Assembly (NCBI RefSeq): GCF_030063245.1
Contig: NZ_JASISR010000009.1
Span: 62,001 to 126,000, forward strand
DNA: 64,000 nt
Direction: 5' to 3'
Origin: Paenarthrobacter sp. PH39-S1
Lineage (GTDB): Bacteria > Actinomycetota > Actinomycetes > Actinomycetales > Micrococcaceae
The translations under genes were made by a program, and so were the position numbers. The stretch's first letter is position 1. Every line of letters starts with the position of its first letter. The notes below the pieces were generated by a model. The model had not been told where the DNA came from and did not search any database. It worked only from the letters and a program-made list of their open reading frames with translations. Shown piece by piece: positions 1-9,963 of this stretch.

Positions 1-2
1 TG

Positions 3-536
3 GTGCTGGCGATGACGCGCAATGCCCTGGCCCTGCCCAATATTCCGCCGAACCAGGTGCTGGCCGGCCTGGCGCTCTTCCTGTCCTTCTTCATCATGAT
101 GCCGGTCCTAACGGACGTGAATAACCTGGCCGTGCAGCCCTATCTGGGCGGGCACCTCGATTTCGGTGCGGCGGTTGAGGCGGCATCGAAACCGCTGCAG
201 ACCTTCATGCTTGCGCACACCCGGCAGGAGGACATTGCCCTGATGACGCGGGCCGCGGGGATGGATAATCCTGCCAGTGCTGCTGACGTGCCGATGACCA
301 CGCTCATTCCGTCGTTCATGATTTCCGAGCTCCGGGCCGCCTTCATCATCGGTTTCGTCATATTCATCCCGTTCCTGATTATCGACATTGTGGTCTCCTC
401 GGCCCTGATGTCGATGGGCATGATGATGCTTCCGCCGGTGATGGTTTCGCTGCCCTTCAAGATCCTGCTGTTTGTTCTGGTGGACGGCTGGGGCATGGTC
501 ATTACGGCGCTGATCCAGAGTTACCGGGGCGGCTGA
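3..536 (+). CDS. fliP: Flagellar export gate protein FliP (5' partial)
   Basis: This is the C-terminal 177 residues of FliP, an inner-membrane subunit of the flagellar type III export gate (FliP5-FliQ4-FliR1). The gene enters the window already open, so the true start lies upstream. Membrane segments near residues 20-38 and 112-170 flank a periplasmic stretch, and the C-terminus has the usual FliP run of GMMMLPP followed by LLFVLVDGWG. The stop shares one base with the fliQ start, a TGATG junction implying translational coupling. Identity is firm from motifs and from the fliQ-fliR-flhB-flhA order that follows. Confidence 0.95.
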   Translation: MLAMTRNALALPNIPPNQVLAGLALFLSFFIMMPVLTDVNNLAVQPYLGGHLDFGAAVEAASKPLQTFMLAHTRQEDIALMTRAAGMDNPASAADVPMTTLIPSFMISELRAAFIIGFVIFIPFLIIDIVVSSALMSMGMMMLPPVMVSLPFKILLFVLVDGWGMVITALIQSYRGG

Positions 537-814
537 TGGATACCAACGCCGTTCTGGACATCGGAACACAGGCGCTGCTGACGGCGGCGAAGCTGGCCGC
601 CCCGGTCCTGCTGACCGCGCTCGCCGTCGGCCTGCTCATCTCGCTGCTGCAGTCGATCACGCAGATCCAGGAGGTCACGCTCTCCTTCGTGCCTAAAGCC
701 ATCGCTGTGGCCGTGGTGCTGTTGATCGCCGGGCACTGGATGATCACCGAGATGGTCACGTTCACGCATGAAATGTTCGCCAAGATCCCCGCCCTGCTCA
801 ATGGCGGCGGCTGA
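536..814 (+). CDS. fliQ: Flagellar export gate protein FliQ
   Basis: A 92-residue protein with two hydrophobic hairpins (about 15-40 and 52-75) and the FliQ-type signature LLISLLQSITQIQEVTLSF-like segment between them. FliQ packs with FliP and FliR to form the gate through which unfolded flagellar subunits leave the cytoplasm. Length matches the family (about 90 aa). The start ATG overlaps the fliP stop, and its 3' end overlaps the likely fliR start, so the genes are read as one coupled operon. Confidence 0.95.
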   Translation: MDTNAVLDIGTQALLTAAKLAAPVLLTALAVGLLISLLQSITQIQEVTLSFVPKAIAVAVVLLIAGHWMITEMVTFTHEMFAKIPALLNGGG

Positions 815-1574
815 GGTGGCGCTCACGCTGAACCCCGCCTGGCTGGAGGCGTTGATGCTTGCCAGCGTGCGGATGGTGGCGTTCTTTGTGGTGGCCCCGC
901 CCTTTTCCTACAACGGATTCCCGCTGCGGATAAAGGCCATGCTGGGGCTGGGGCTGGCCTTGGCCGTGTCGCCGAAGGTGGCGCCGGGCTACAAATCCGC
1001 CGATACCGCCGGTTTCATCACCGGCCTGGTGCTGGAGGTGGTAGTGGGTGCGTCCCTGGGCTTTTTGGTGCTGCTGATCTTTTCTGCGGTCCAGTCGGCC
1101 GGCAGCCTGGTGGACATGTTCGGCGGGTTCCAGATGGCCCAGGCCTTCGACCCGCAGGCGATGCTCAACGGGGCCCAGTTCACCCGGCTGTTCCAGATGA
1201 CCACCCTCGCTCTGCTCTTCGCCTCGGACGGCTACCAGCTGGTGATCGGCGGAATGGTCCGCAGTTTCACCGCGCTGCCGTTGGGCGGCGGGATCGACCT
1301 GACGCACCCGGTTCAAGCCATGACCGCGGCCACCGGACTGATGTTCCTGGCCGCCGTCCAGATCGCCGGACCGCTGTTGGTGGTGCTGTTCCTGGCCGAC
1401 GTCGGGCTTGGACTGCTGACCCGGGTGGCACCGGCGCTGAACGCGTTCGCGCTGGGCTTTCCGTTGAAGATTTTCCTCACGCTGGCCCTGGCCGGTGCGG
1501 TGTACGCCGCCCTGCCCCGGATTGTTGCGGCGCTGGCCGGCCAGGCGTTCAGCCAGTTGTCAGGGGACGGTTAG
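801..1574 (+). CDS. fliR: Flagellar export gate protein FliR
   Basis: FliR is the single-copy subunit of the flagellar export gate. The protein is about 257 aa and strongly hydrophobic, with several predicted membrane helices and the family segment around NGFPLRIKAMLGLGLALAV. The open frame extends back to 768, but ATG at 801 (MAAAEVALTL) or GTG at 816 fits better because earlier codons lie deep inside fliQ. With the 801 start the gene overlaps fliQ by 14 bases. The stop is immediately followed by the flhB start. Confidence 0.93.
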   Translation: MAAAEVALTLNPAWLEALMLASVRMVAFFVVAPPFSYNGFPLRIKAMLGLGLALAVSPKVAPGYKSADTAGFITGLVLEVVVGASLGFLVLLIFSAVQSAGSLVDMFGGFQMAQAFDPQAMLNGAQFTRLFQMTTLALLFASDGYQLVIGGMVRSFTALPLGGGIDLTHPVQAMTAATGLMFLAAVQIAGPLLVVLFLADVGLGLLTRVAPALNAFALGFPLKIFLTLALAGAVYAALPRIVAALAGQAFSQLSGDG

Positions 1575-2672
1575 ATGTCGGATTCACAGGAACGCACCGA
1601 AGACGCCACACAGAAGCGGATGAAGGAGGTCCGTTCCAAGGGCCAGTTGTCCCGGTCCCAGGACGTCACCGCGTGGCTGGGTGTGGGCGCCGCCGCCATC
1701 ATGCTGCCGATCACCATCGCACGGGCCGGCGACGCCGCGGCGGATCAGCTGTTCAGCATCCGTGTCGTCGCGTCCAACCCCGATCCCGGCCGGGCCCTCG
1801 CCGCCCTCGGCGCCGGGTGCGCGTCGCTGGCCGCCACCCTGACGCCATTGCTGGTGGTGGTGGCCCTGGCCGTACTGGCCGGAGCGGCCCTGCAGGGTGG
1901 CATCCACTTCAAGAAATTTGAGGTCAAGTTCGATCACTTTGACCTGTTGAAGGGACTCAAGCGGGTCCTCGGCACGCAGGCGCTGTGGCAGGGTCTCAAA
2001 GCGCTGCTGAAGACCGCCGTCGTCGGCCTGGTTCTTTATGCCGTGGTTCAGGGCCTCATGCCCGTACTCCTCAATGCCGGGGGACTGCCGGTCAGCGCGC
2101 TGCTGTCCGCGGCGGGCGGCGGCGTTGCCTCGATGCTGGAGTTCGCGGTGGCAGCCGGTCTGGTGCTGGCCGCCGCGGACGTTTTTGTCATCATGCGGCG
2201 GAACCGGAAGAAGACGCGGATGACCAAGCGGGAGGTCAAGGACGAGAACAAAAACACCGACGGCGACCCGCTGATCAAGTCCCAGCGGCGGTCCCGGCAA
2301 CTGTCCATGAGCCGGAACCGCATGATCACCGCCATCTCAAGCGCCGACGTCGTCCTGCTGAATCCGACGCATCTCGCGGTCGCGGTCAAGTACGAACCAG
2401 GGAAATCGGCGCCGCGGGTGGTGGCCAAGGGGGCCGGCCACATGGCGGCGCGGATCCGCCGGGAGGCCGAATCCAAGGGCGTGCCGATGATCCGTGACGT
2501 TGCGCTGGCACGTGCCCTGCATGCAGGCTGCGCGCTAGGTCATGAGATTCCTCTTGAGCTTTACGACGCCGTGGCCCGGGTGCTGGCCTTTGTGCTGGCG
2601 CTGAAATCCCGGGGCCGGCCCGGCAGGCCCCAGACCATGACCGCGCTTCCGTTGATATCCGAAGGAACCTAG
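1575..2672 (+). CDS. flhB: Flagellar export switch protein FlhB
   Basis: FlhB controls substrate switching from rod/hook to filament proteins. The 365-residue protein has the typical hydrophilic start (SQERTEDATQKR), four membrane segments between about 33 and 207, a basic linker and a cytoplasmic domain. The autocleavage motif NPTH is intact at residues 263-266, followed by LAVAVKYE. The start codon follows the fliR stop directly. A proline- and arginine-rich tail extends slightly past the usual FlhB end. Confidence 0.96.
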   Translation: MSDSQERTEDATQKRMKEVRSKGQLSRSQDVTAWLGVGAAAIMLPITIARAGDAAADQLFSIRVVASNPDPGRALAALGAGCASLAATLTPLLVVVALAVLAGAALQGGIHFKKFEVKFDHFDLLKGLKRVLGTQALWQGLKALLKTAVVGLVLYAVVQGLMPVLLNAGGLPVSALLSAAGGGVASMLEFAVAAGLVLAAADVFVIMRRNRKKTRMTKREVKDENKNTDGDPLIKSQRRSRQLSMSRNRMITAISSADVVLLNPTHLAVAVKYEPGKSAPRVVAKGAGHMAARIRREAESKGVPMIRDVALARALHAGCALGHEIPLELYDAVARVLAFVLALKSRGRPGRPQTMTALPLISEGT

Positions 2673-2673
2673 A

Positions 2674-4725
2674 GTGAACCGCAACTTCTCCAAGCTCGCC
2701 GTGCCCGTGGGAGTGGTGGGCGTCATAATGCTGCTGATCGTGCCGATCCCGGCGCCGCTGCTGGATGTGCTGATCATCATCAACATTCTGCTGGCGCTGG
2801 TGACGCTGCTGACCACCATGTTCGTGAAAAAGCCGCTCGACTTCTCGGTCTTCCCGTCCCTGCTGCTGGTGGCCACGCTGTTCCGGCTGGGACTCAACGT
2901 CTCCTCCACCCGGCTGGTGCTCGGACAGGCCCACGCCGGGGCCGTCATCAACGCCTTCGGCAAGGTCACGGTGGGCGGCTCGCTGATCATCGGCTCGGTG
3001 ATCTTTATGCTGCTGGTGGTCATCCAGTTTGTGGTGGTGACCAAGGGCGCCGAGCGGGTTGCCGAGGTGGGGGCGCGCTTCACCCTTGATGCCATGCCGG
3101 GCAAGCAGATGGCCATTGACGCAGATCTCAACGCCGGGCTGATCACCGATGTGCAGGCGCGTGAACGGCGGGCGGAGGTGTCCGCGGAAGCCGACTTCTA
3201 CGGTGCGATGGACGGCGCGTCGAAGTTCGTTAAGGGTGATGCGATCGCCGGCATCATCATCATCGTCATCAACCTTGTCGGCGGGATCGCCATCGGCATG
3301 GCCCAGCGCGGCATGTCCATCACGGACGCGCTCAACACCTATGCCTTGCTCACCATCGGCGACGGGCTGGTCACTCAGATTCCCGCCCTGCTGATGGCCG
3401 TTTCCACCGGTATGATCGTGACCCGCTCCAACGCCGAGTCGGACATGGGCACCACGGCGTCGGCGCAGCTGGGGCAGTCCCGGACGGCCCTGCAGATTGC
3501 CGGCCTGGCCGCCATCGCCATGGGCCTGATCCCGGGCATGCCGGTCATTCCCTTTATGCTGGTGGGGATCGGGCTCCTGATCGCCTCGCAGCGGATCAAA
3601 ACCAAGGACCGGGCTGACAAGGCCGCCAGCGCTGCAGTGGCGGCGCAGGAGGCGGCTGTTCCGCGCCCCGAAACGACGGAGGACCTGATCGAAGCGATGC
3701 GGGTGCACGCGGTGGAGATCCTGCTGGCCCCGGACCTGGTAGACCTGGTCTCGGGTGCCTCCGACGACCTGTTGGCCAGGGTGCGTTCGCTGCGGCACAA
3801 GATCGCCATGGATCTGGGCCTGGTGGTCCCGCCGGTTCGCACCCGGGACAGCGTGGAGCTTCCCTCGGGCAGCTACGTGATCAGGATTGCCGGCGTGGAG
3901 GCCGGGCGCGGGACGGCGCCGGGGGGGAAGGTGCTGGCGCTCGGTGAGAACCTGGAAGGGCTGCCGGGAGTCACCACGGCGGAGCCGGTGTTCGGCCTGG
4001 CCGGCAAATGGATCCCGGCGGAGCTGCGGCACAGCGCCGAGATGGCCGGGGCAACCGTCATAGACCGCGTCTCCGTACTGGTCACGCATTTGTCCGCCAT
4101 CGTCACGGACAACGCCCCCCGCTTGCTCTCCCGCGAAGACGTCCGAGTGCTGACGGACGGGGTCCGGGCGGTCAATCCCTCCGCGGTGGAGGAGCTCATC
4201 CCGGGGGCCCTGTCCCTAGCCGAGGTGCAGCGTGTGCTGCAGGGCCTGTTGGCGGAGCAGGTACCGATCAACGATCTGCCGCGCATCTACGAGGCGCTCA
4301 CGCTGCGGGCCAAGGTGGCCACGGATCCGGAGGGTCTGATCGAAGCCTCACGGCAGGCGCTGGGACCCGCGCTCGCGGCACGTTACTTGGATGGCCAGAC
4401 GCTCTCCGTCATCATGATCGACCCGCTGCTGGAACAATCCATGCTCGAGGCGGTGCGGCCCTCGGAGCAGGGTACTCAGATTGTGATGCACGCCGGCCGC
4501 GTTGAGGCGGTGCTGGAATCTTTGAAGTCTTCCGTCGCCGCGGCCGGCGCACTGGGCCGGGACGTGGTGCTGGTGTGTGCGCCCGCGCTGCGTCCGGCCG
4601 TCCGGCGGCTGGTGTCAGCGCAGTCCGGTGGCCTGCCGGTACTTTCATATCAAGAGGCGACGGCGGCCAATGTGGCCATTGAAACGGTAGGGGTGGTACG
4701 TGGTGTCGAGCAGATTTCAGCTTAG
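2674..4725 (+). CDS. flhA: Flagellar export gate protein FlhA
   Basis: FlhA forms the nonameric export platform. The 683-residue protein has an N-terminal membrane half (about eight helices, residues 5-320) that includes the conserved FHIPEP-type region, here around the AERVAEVGARFTLDAMPGKQ stretch, and a cytoplasmic C-terminal half that docks chaperone-substrate complexes. The GTG start at 2674 lies one base after the flhB stop, with GAAGGA about 7 bases upstream as ribosome binding site. Length is normal for the family. Confidence 0.96.
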   Translation: MNRNFSKLAVPVGVVGVIMLLIVPIPAPLLDVLIIINILLALVTLLTTMFVKKPLDFSVFPSLLLVATLFRLGLNVSSTRLVLGQAHAGAVINAFGKVTVGGSLIIGSVIFMLLVVIQFVVVTKGAERVAEVGARFTLDAMPGKQMAIDADLNAGLITDVQARERRAEVSAEADFYGAMDGASKFVKGDAIAGIIIIVINLVGGIAIGMAQRGMSITDALNTYALLTIGDGLVTQIPALLMAVSTGMIVTRSNAESDMGTTASAQLGQSRTALQIAGLAAIAMGLIPGMPVIPFMLVGIGLLIASQRIKTKDRADKAASAAVAAQEAAVPRPETTEDLIEAMRVHAVEILLAPDLVDLVSGASDDLLARVRSLRHKIAMDLGLVVPPVRTRDSVELPSGSYVIRIAGVEAGRGTAPGGKVLALGENLEGLPGVTTAEPVFGLAGKWIPAELRHSAEMAGATVIDRVSVLVTHLSAIVTDNAPRLLSREDVRVLTDGVRAVNPSAVEELIPGALSLAEVQRVLQGLLAEQVPINDLPRIYEALTLRAKVATDPEGLIEASRQALGPALAARYLDGQTLSVIMIDPLLEQSMLEAVRPSEQGTQIVMHAGRVEAVLESLKSSVAAAGALGRDVVLVCAPALRPAVRRLVSAQSGGLPVLSYQEATAANVAIETVGVVRGVEQISA

Positions 4726-4735
4726 GGGCGAGTCC

Positions 4736-5548
4736 ATGGAGGGGATTGAATGGAAGCTGTTTAACAGCCATGGCAGCGCGGCCCGGATCATCGCGGCCGA
4801 AAAGGTCTCCGAAGGCGGGCTTGGCGGGTTCTTCGCGCGGCACTTTTTTGAGGTCACGGTGGAAGTTGACGGCGCCGTCGTGCCGGCAGCCGCCGTACGG
4901 CCTGCACGGACCGGTATAAGCGCGCTGCTGAAAGAGGCCGACGCAGCGGACGCCGCCGCAAACGGGGCACGGTTCCCGACCGTTTCGACCGCTTCAAACG
5001 GCTTCGCGGCGCTGCTGGAAGACCTCACGGCGGCAGCCCCGGCGGACGGGGCCCCGGAGGTTACTGACGCGCCCGCCCTCGTTTCCGGATCCGGCAAGGT
5101 GGTCATGGTTGTCGGGCTGGCTGCGGATCCGATGGAAATCACCCGATCCATGGGCCGGGTGCTCAAGGACGCGGAGATCAGAACCGCCGGAGCGATCAAA
5201 TCCATGGGGACCGAACATGTTGCGGGGCGCATCGGTCTGGCGGCTGCGCGTGCAGCCGGCGTGGCGGCCGGGCGGACGGTGATCATCGCTTTCGGGATCA
5301 GCCCGGGGGGCCACGTCCCGTCCGCTGCCCTCAGCGAGGTGGATGCGGATCAGGTCTGGGTGGCGGTGGATGCCGCACGCAAGCCGGCCGACACGGCGGT
5401 CTGGGTGGACAGGGTCGGCTGGGCCGTGAAGGCAGATGCCCTGGCCGTGCTGGGCAGCACGGAAACCCTGACCCCTGGCACGGTCCTTGAACTGGGACTG
5501 CCGGTGGGCTGGATCGAGAGCGGTCCGGCCACCGCCGCGGATCTGTAA
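4736..5548 (+). CDS. FlhF-like flagellar protein lacking a P-loop
   Basis: A 270-residue protein in the position where flhF often sits, 10 bases after flhA. The N-terminus (residues 8-45, SAARIIAAEKVSEGGLGGFFARHFFEVTVEV) resembles the FlhF B domain, in which a Gly-Gly-phenylalanine segment precedes an FEVTVEV-type strand. The middle (about 115-200) has an NG-domain look, with VVMVVGLAADPMEITRSM where a GxxGxGKT loop is expected, so GTP binding of the usual kind is not supported. ATG at 4736 is chosen over GTG 4700 because AGGGGCGAG lies just upstream and 4700 is inside flhA. Function is inferred: flagellar placement or assembly. It could also be an Actinobacteria-specific flagellar protein only distantly related to FlhF. 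Confidence 0.55.
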   Translation: MEGIEWKLFNSHGSAARIIAAEKVSEGGLGGFFARHFFEVTVEVDGAVVPAAAVRPARTGISALLKEADAADAAANGARFPTVSTASNGFAALLEDLTAAAPADGAPEVTDAPALVSGSGKVVMVVGLAADPMEITRSMGRVLKDAEIRTAGAIKSMGTEHVAGRIGLAAARAAGVAAGRTVIIAFGISPGGHVPSAALSEVDADQVWVAVDAARKPADTAVWVDRVGWAVKADALAVLGSTETLTPGTVLELGLPVGWIESGPATAADL

Positions 5549-5650
5549 CGGCTCGTCGCCTGGCCTGGGCCGTCCCCGCCGGCTTCAGCCCCTGGGGAGG
5601 GCCCATGCCAGGCAACATATCGTTTCCTCAAGGCAAGGTAGGCTCAAACA

Positions 5651-5899
5651 GTGCTGGTACTAACACGGAAGCTCGGTGAAAAGCTTCTCATCGGGGAGGA
5701 CATCGTCATCACGCTCCTCGACGTGCGCGGAGACAGCGTCCGGCTAGGTATTGACGCCCCGCGCGGCATCACTATTGCCCGCGCCGAGGTCATCGAGGCG
5801 GTCAGCGCGGCAAATATCGCAGCGGTGCAAACCGATGCCGCAACCGAGGAGCAGATTAAAAACATGCTGGGCCACGCTTTTCCGGGAAAGGCGACCTGA
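5651..5899 (+). CDS. csrA: Carbon storage regulator CsrA
   Basis: An 82-residue RNA-binding translational regulator. The N-terminus [15 protein letters not shown] is the family hallmark, and [17 protein letters not shown] supplies the second RNA-binding edge including the conserved Arg in the RAEV-type segment. The tail (about 55-82) is longer than in E. coli CsrA, as seen in Gram-positive CsrA. GTG start at 5651. The location behind flagellar export genes fits its role in Bacillus, where CsrA represses flagellin translation and is antagonised by FliW; no fliW is visible in this window. Confidence 0.95.
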   Translation: MLVLTRKLGEKLLIGEDIVITLLDVRGDSVRLGIDAPRGITIARAEVIEAVSAANIAAVQTDAATEEQIKNMLGHAFPGKAT

Positions 5900-5921
5900 G
5901 CAGGACCGGCGGCCGGAACCC

Positions 5922-5949
5922 TTGACGCGGGCCGTGCAGCCTCTAGCGT
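5922..5949 (+). promoter_or_regulatory. Putative promoter of the aldo/keto reductase gene
   Basis: TTGACG at 5922-5927 and TAGCGT at 5944-5949 are separated by 16 bases, 38 bases before the ATG at 5988. A second TTGACG overlaps the -10 region. The arrangement resembles a sigma-70 type promoter and could bind a MerR-type regulator, but no such regulator is next to it. Confidence 0.35.
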
Positions 5950-5987
5950 TGACGGGGGGACCAATCGACGAAGAGGAAGCATCAGCC

Positions 5988-6965
<978 letters not shown>

Positions 6966-7165
6966 GCGCTGAACAAGTAGCTGTTGAATCAGTAGCCACT
7001 CGTCCCAGGCCGTGTCTCAGAGCGGCGCATTCGCGCTAAGGCGGGCGTTCGCTGGCCCGTCAAAGCGGGGCTGGCTCGCGACGAAGGGGCTCGCTCGCGA
7101 GAGCGGAGCTGCGCAGCACCGTTGTCGCGGCTCCGCCCCGTCATCGGCGCCCTGGGCTTGCCTCA

Positions 7166-8140
7166 TCACGGCGCACCGGTGCGGGTGACCATCCGCAGCA
7201 CCGTGGTTCCCTGCTCCTCCAAGGCGGTGAGGTCTACGGCGATCCGGCCGAGGCGCGCCAGCGAATCGACGTGCGTGCCGCCGCACGGGATGCGGGCCTC
7301 CCCCTCGGGCAGCGCGCACACCCAGCACCGGCGGGCCGTGAGGGCGCCGCCGTCGCACTCTATCTGCACGGGCGCGCCGGCACGGACCCAGCCGGCCAGG
7401 GTTTCGTCGATGGACACGGTGAGCGCGCCCAGCTCCGCGACCAGACCGTCGGCGTTGAACCCTTTGCGCCGCAGGGACTTGTTCAGCCGGAAAACGTCCA
7501 CCGACCCGTATTCCTCGATGTTGGAGGAGGCAATGGCCGCGCCGTTAAAGTCCGGGCAGCCCAAGGCATCGGCACGGGTTTCCTTGGACCACCGCTGTGC
7601 CAGCGCACGGTTCAAGGCCAGCGACGCCTCGTGGCAGGCGCTGTGTCCGGCGCTCAAGGCGGCGCGGTGGTCCGCATCAATGTAAACCTCGACGGCGGCG
7701 CCCTCGGGCAGGCGGGCAGCAGCCGGCAGCAGGTGGACCACCACGAAATTCCAGCCTTCGGTTCCCTTGCGGACCGGGATATCGCCGCCGATGAACAGGT
7801 CCTGTCCATTCGTCGCGGCCACAACGCAGTCCAGCACCGGCCACTGGCCTGGCTGATCTGCGGCACCGGCTTCTGCGGCACCGGCTTCTCCGGCACCGGC
7901 CAGGCGGATCACCGCACGGTCCGCGCCCTGGTCAGGCCAGCCGGCGTCCACCGGATGGCACGGCGTGGTGTCCAGCAGGACTGCCAGCCTGCCGTCGTCG
8001 TGCTCCTGCCTGTGCTGGAGGAGCGGACCGTGATGGCGCAACTGACTGGGACTAAGCAGCTGAGTGTGCAGCACGACGGCTTTTCCCGAGGTCTGCCCGG
8101 CAGGGTAGGTAACGAGGGTGTCGGATACGGGAAGTGTCAT
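7166..8140 (-). CDS. AlaX-type alanyl-tRNA editing/threonyl-alanyl second-domain protein
   Basis: A 324-residue protein of the alanyl-tRNA editing family, which hydrolyses mischarged Ser- or Gly-tRNA(Ala) in trans. Visible zinc ligands are the HxxxH motif (H166, H170 in GHSACHEASL) and C286/H290 of CGGTHV. Residues 56-75 (LLDTTPCHPVDAGWPDQGAD) match the strand before the editing site. The ATG at 8140 (MTLPVSD) is preferred; the open frame runs further upstream without motif support. An alanine-rich insertion near residues 81-97 is encoded by a 15-bp tandem repeat. The long open frame on the + strand through this gene is a shadow. Confidence 0.8.
   Translation of the reverse strand: MTLPVSDTLVTYPAGQTSGKAVVLHTQLLSPSQLRHHGPLLQHRQEHDDGRLAVLLDTTPCHPVDAGWPDQGADRAVIRLAGAGEAGAAEAGAADQPGQWPVLDCVVAATNGQDLFIGGDIPVRKGTEGWNFVVVHLLPAAARLPEGAAVEVYIDADHRAALSAGHSACHEASLALNRALAQRWSKETRADALGCPDFNGAAIASSNIEEYGSVDVFRLNKSLRRKGFNADGLVAELGALTVSIDETLAGWVRAGAPVQIECDGGALTARRCWVCALPEGEARIPCGGTHVDSLARLGRIAVDLTALEEQGTTVLRMVTRTGAP
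7861..7900. repeat. 15-bp tandem repeat inside the AlaX-like gene
   Basis: The unit CGGCACCGGCTTCTG occurs at 7861-7875 and 7876-7890 (last base changed), followed by 10 bases of a third copy. In frame it encodes GAGEAGAAEAG-type low complexity between the two halves of the protein, so copy number can change without a frameshift. Confidence 0.8.
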
Positions 8141-8274
8141 GGAAATCAGCGTAGCCGCACGGATCTGAATTCCGGCGGCACCGGACGCGGGTTGAATGGG
8201 GATGGAGATTTCGGAACTACAGCGTCCCGCAGCGCCAATGATGCTCGCTGGCCCATGCACGTCCTTGCTTCCGT

Positions 8275-9270
8275 CTAGAGCCACTTCTTCCGTTTGAACA
8301 CCGTGTACATCAGGGCACAGAGGGCCAGCATCAGCCCGATCGCAAAGGGGTAGCCGAACGTCCAGGACAGCTCGGGCATGATGTGGAAGTTCATCCCGTA
8401 CACCGAGGCGACGAAGGACGGGGCAAAGAAGATTGCAGCCCAGGAGGAGATCTTTTTGAGCTCCTCATTCTGCGCCGCGCTGGCCTCGTTCTGCCGGTTG
8501 GTGGTCAGTGTGCCGTCCACCGTCAGCGCATTCTGCAGCAGCTGACGGAAGGAATCCGCGCGGGCCGTGACGTTCTGGACGTGGTCCTGGACATCGCGCA
8601 GGGAGCGCTCGAGCTCACGGTGTACGCCGTGTTTTTCAAAACCGAGTTCCAGCGCGGTCAGCATATCCGTCAGCGGGTGAATGGCGCGCTGAAACTGGAT
8701 CACCTCGCGGGAAAGCTGGTAGATGCGGCGCGAAACGGTGGGATCGCCGGCAAAGAGCTGGTCCTCGATCTCATCGATATCATTTTCCAGCCCGGCAATC
8801 ACCGGCGCATAGTCATCCACCACCTGGTCCAGGATGGCGTACAGGACGGCCTCTGGCCCCAGCGCCAATAGCTCGGGATTGCCTTCCAGCCTGTGCCGCA
8901 CGCGGGCCAGCCCCGGGGTCTCGGCATGCCGGATGGCGATCACGAAGTTCGTGCCGGTGAAGATGTGCAGCTCACCGAATTCCACCACCTCATCGGCATC
9001 GATGTAGTGCGCGGGCCTCAGGACGGTGAAAAGGATGTCATCATAGCGTTCCATCTTGGGCCGCTGGTGCGCCTTGATGGCGTCTTCCACCGCCAGCTCA
9101 TGCAGCCCGAATTGGCCGGCGACGGAATCCATCTCGGTCGGGGTGGGGCGGAACATCCCGATCCACACCATCCCGCCGCGTTCGGCGAGCGTCGCGTAGG
9201 TCTGTTCGAGACTGAGGGGATCCGCGGTGCGCACGCCGTTGACGTAAACGGCGTTGTCGATGATGGTCAC
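8275..9270 (-). CDS. corA: CorA-family magnesium/cobalt transporter
   Basis: A 331-residue divalent cation channel. The cytoplasmic N-terminal funnel domain ends in a long helix (about 215-270), followed by two membrane helices (about 272-290 and 303-322). The selectivity motif GMN is at residues 292-294 in VYGMNFHIMP, and the protein ends in the basic KRKKWL usual for CorA. Length is typical. It lies 134 bases upstream of the AlaX-like gene on the same strand and 66 bases from the Lrp gene. Confidence 0.95.
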   Translation of the reverse strand: MTIIDNAVYVNGVRTADPLSLEQTYATLAERGGMVWIGMFRPTPTEMDSVAGQFGLHELAVEDAIKAHQRPKMERYDDILFTVLRPAHYIDADEVVEFGELHIFTGTNFVIAIRHAETPGLARVRHRLEGNPELLALGPEAVLYAILDQVVDDYAPVIAGLENDIDEIEDQLFAGDPTVSRRIYQLSREVIQFQRAIHPLTDMLTALELGFEKHGVHRELERSLRDVQDHVQNVTARADSFRQLLQNALTVDGTLTTNRQNEASAAQNEELKKISSWAAIFFAPSFVASVYGMNFHIMPELSWTFGYPFAIGLMLALCALMYTVFKRKKWL

Positions 9271-9336
9271 GGGTTCATTATCCGCGTCCGGGGCGGAAAC
9301 GTCCTTTTAACCACGGCCAGCACTGTTCTGCGGCCA

Positions 9337-9810
9337 TCACTGTTCTGCGGCCATGCCGCCCAGCAGTGGTTGGACACGGTAGGGGATGTGCTCGTGCAGG
9401 GCCAGCGACGTTTCGGTGCGGATGACCCCACGGATGCGCAGCAGCGCCCGCAGGGCGTTCTGCAGATGGTGGACGTCGGTGGCGGCCAGCCTGCACCAGA
9501 CATCGCCGCGGCCGGAAATTTCATAGACCTCCAACACCTGCGGCTGTTTGCGCAGGGCCGCGATGACGCCGTCGAGTTCGCGGTGTGTCACCTCAATCGT
9601 GACGAAGGCGACGACGTCGTAATCGATCGCTGCCAGGTCCACCTCACGCCCGCCGTCGCGCAGGGTTCCGGAGCGCAGCAGGCGTCGGAGCCGGGTCTGC
9701 ACCGTGTTGCGTGCCACGCCCAGTGTCTCGCCCAGCTCACCGATCTGGGCGCGCGGATCCCGCACCAGTTCGAGCAGCAGCTTCAGGTCCAGGGCATCGA
9801 GTTTGCTCAT
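9337..9810 (-). CDS. Lrp/AsnC-family transcriptional regulator
   Basis: A 157-residue regulator: an N-terminal winged HTH (LDALDLKLLLELVRDPRAQIGELGETLGVARNTVQTRLRRL, residues 4-45) and a C-terminal RAM/AsnC ligand-binding domain (about 65-150). MSKLDALD at 9810 is chosen as start; an in-frame ATG at 9861 would add 17 residues without domain support. It is divergent from the MFS gene at 9964, with a CGAGT/ACTCG palindrome in the gap, so it may control that exporter in response to an amino acid. The target is inferred. Confidence 0.88.
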   Translation of the reverse strand: MSKLDALDLKLLLELVRDPRAQIGELGETLGVARNTVQTRLRRLLRSGTLRDGGREVDLAAIDYDVVAFVTIEVTHRELDGVIAALRKQPQVLEVYEISGRGDVWCRLAATDVHHLQNALRALLRIRGVIRTETSLALHEHIPYRVQPLLGGMAAEQ

Positions 9811-9875
9811 CGGGAGCACTCCGGTTCGGTAGTAACGGACGATGTTGATCAAAACCATCAAATATAGGCGCCGTG

Positions 9876-9909
9876 CGAGTTCAACTGACTCGTGCTGCTT
9901 CAGTCTATA
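9876..9909 (+). promoter_or_regulatory. Divergent regulatory region: palindrome and candidate promoter for the MFS gene
   Basis: The palindrome CGAGT-n7-ACTCG (9876-9892) lies between divergent lrp-like and MFS genes and overlaps a possible promoter, TTCAAC at 9880-9885 and TCTATA at 9904-9909 with an 18-base spacer. This is a plausible operator for the Lrp/AsnC protein next door. Confidence 0.35.
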
Positions 9910-9963
9910 GAGGAAATAGTACAGTTCCGGTCACCCTCCGGCAGTACCTGAGCCCCTGAGGAA

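Noticed and set aside
2386-4089. 567-aa open frame antisense to flhB and flhA.
   Set aside because: It is rich in His, Arg, Gly and Asp as expected from the mirror of high-GC coding DNA, has no family motif, and flhA is unmistakable on the other strand.
7271-8278. 335-aa open frame on the + strand through the AlaX-like gene.
   Set aside because: Antisense shadow; the minus-strand product carries the HxxxH and CGGTH zinc motifs.
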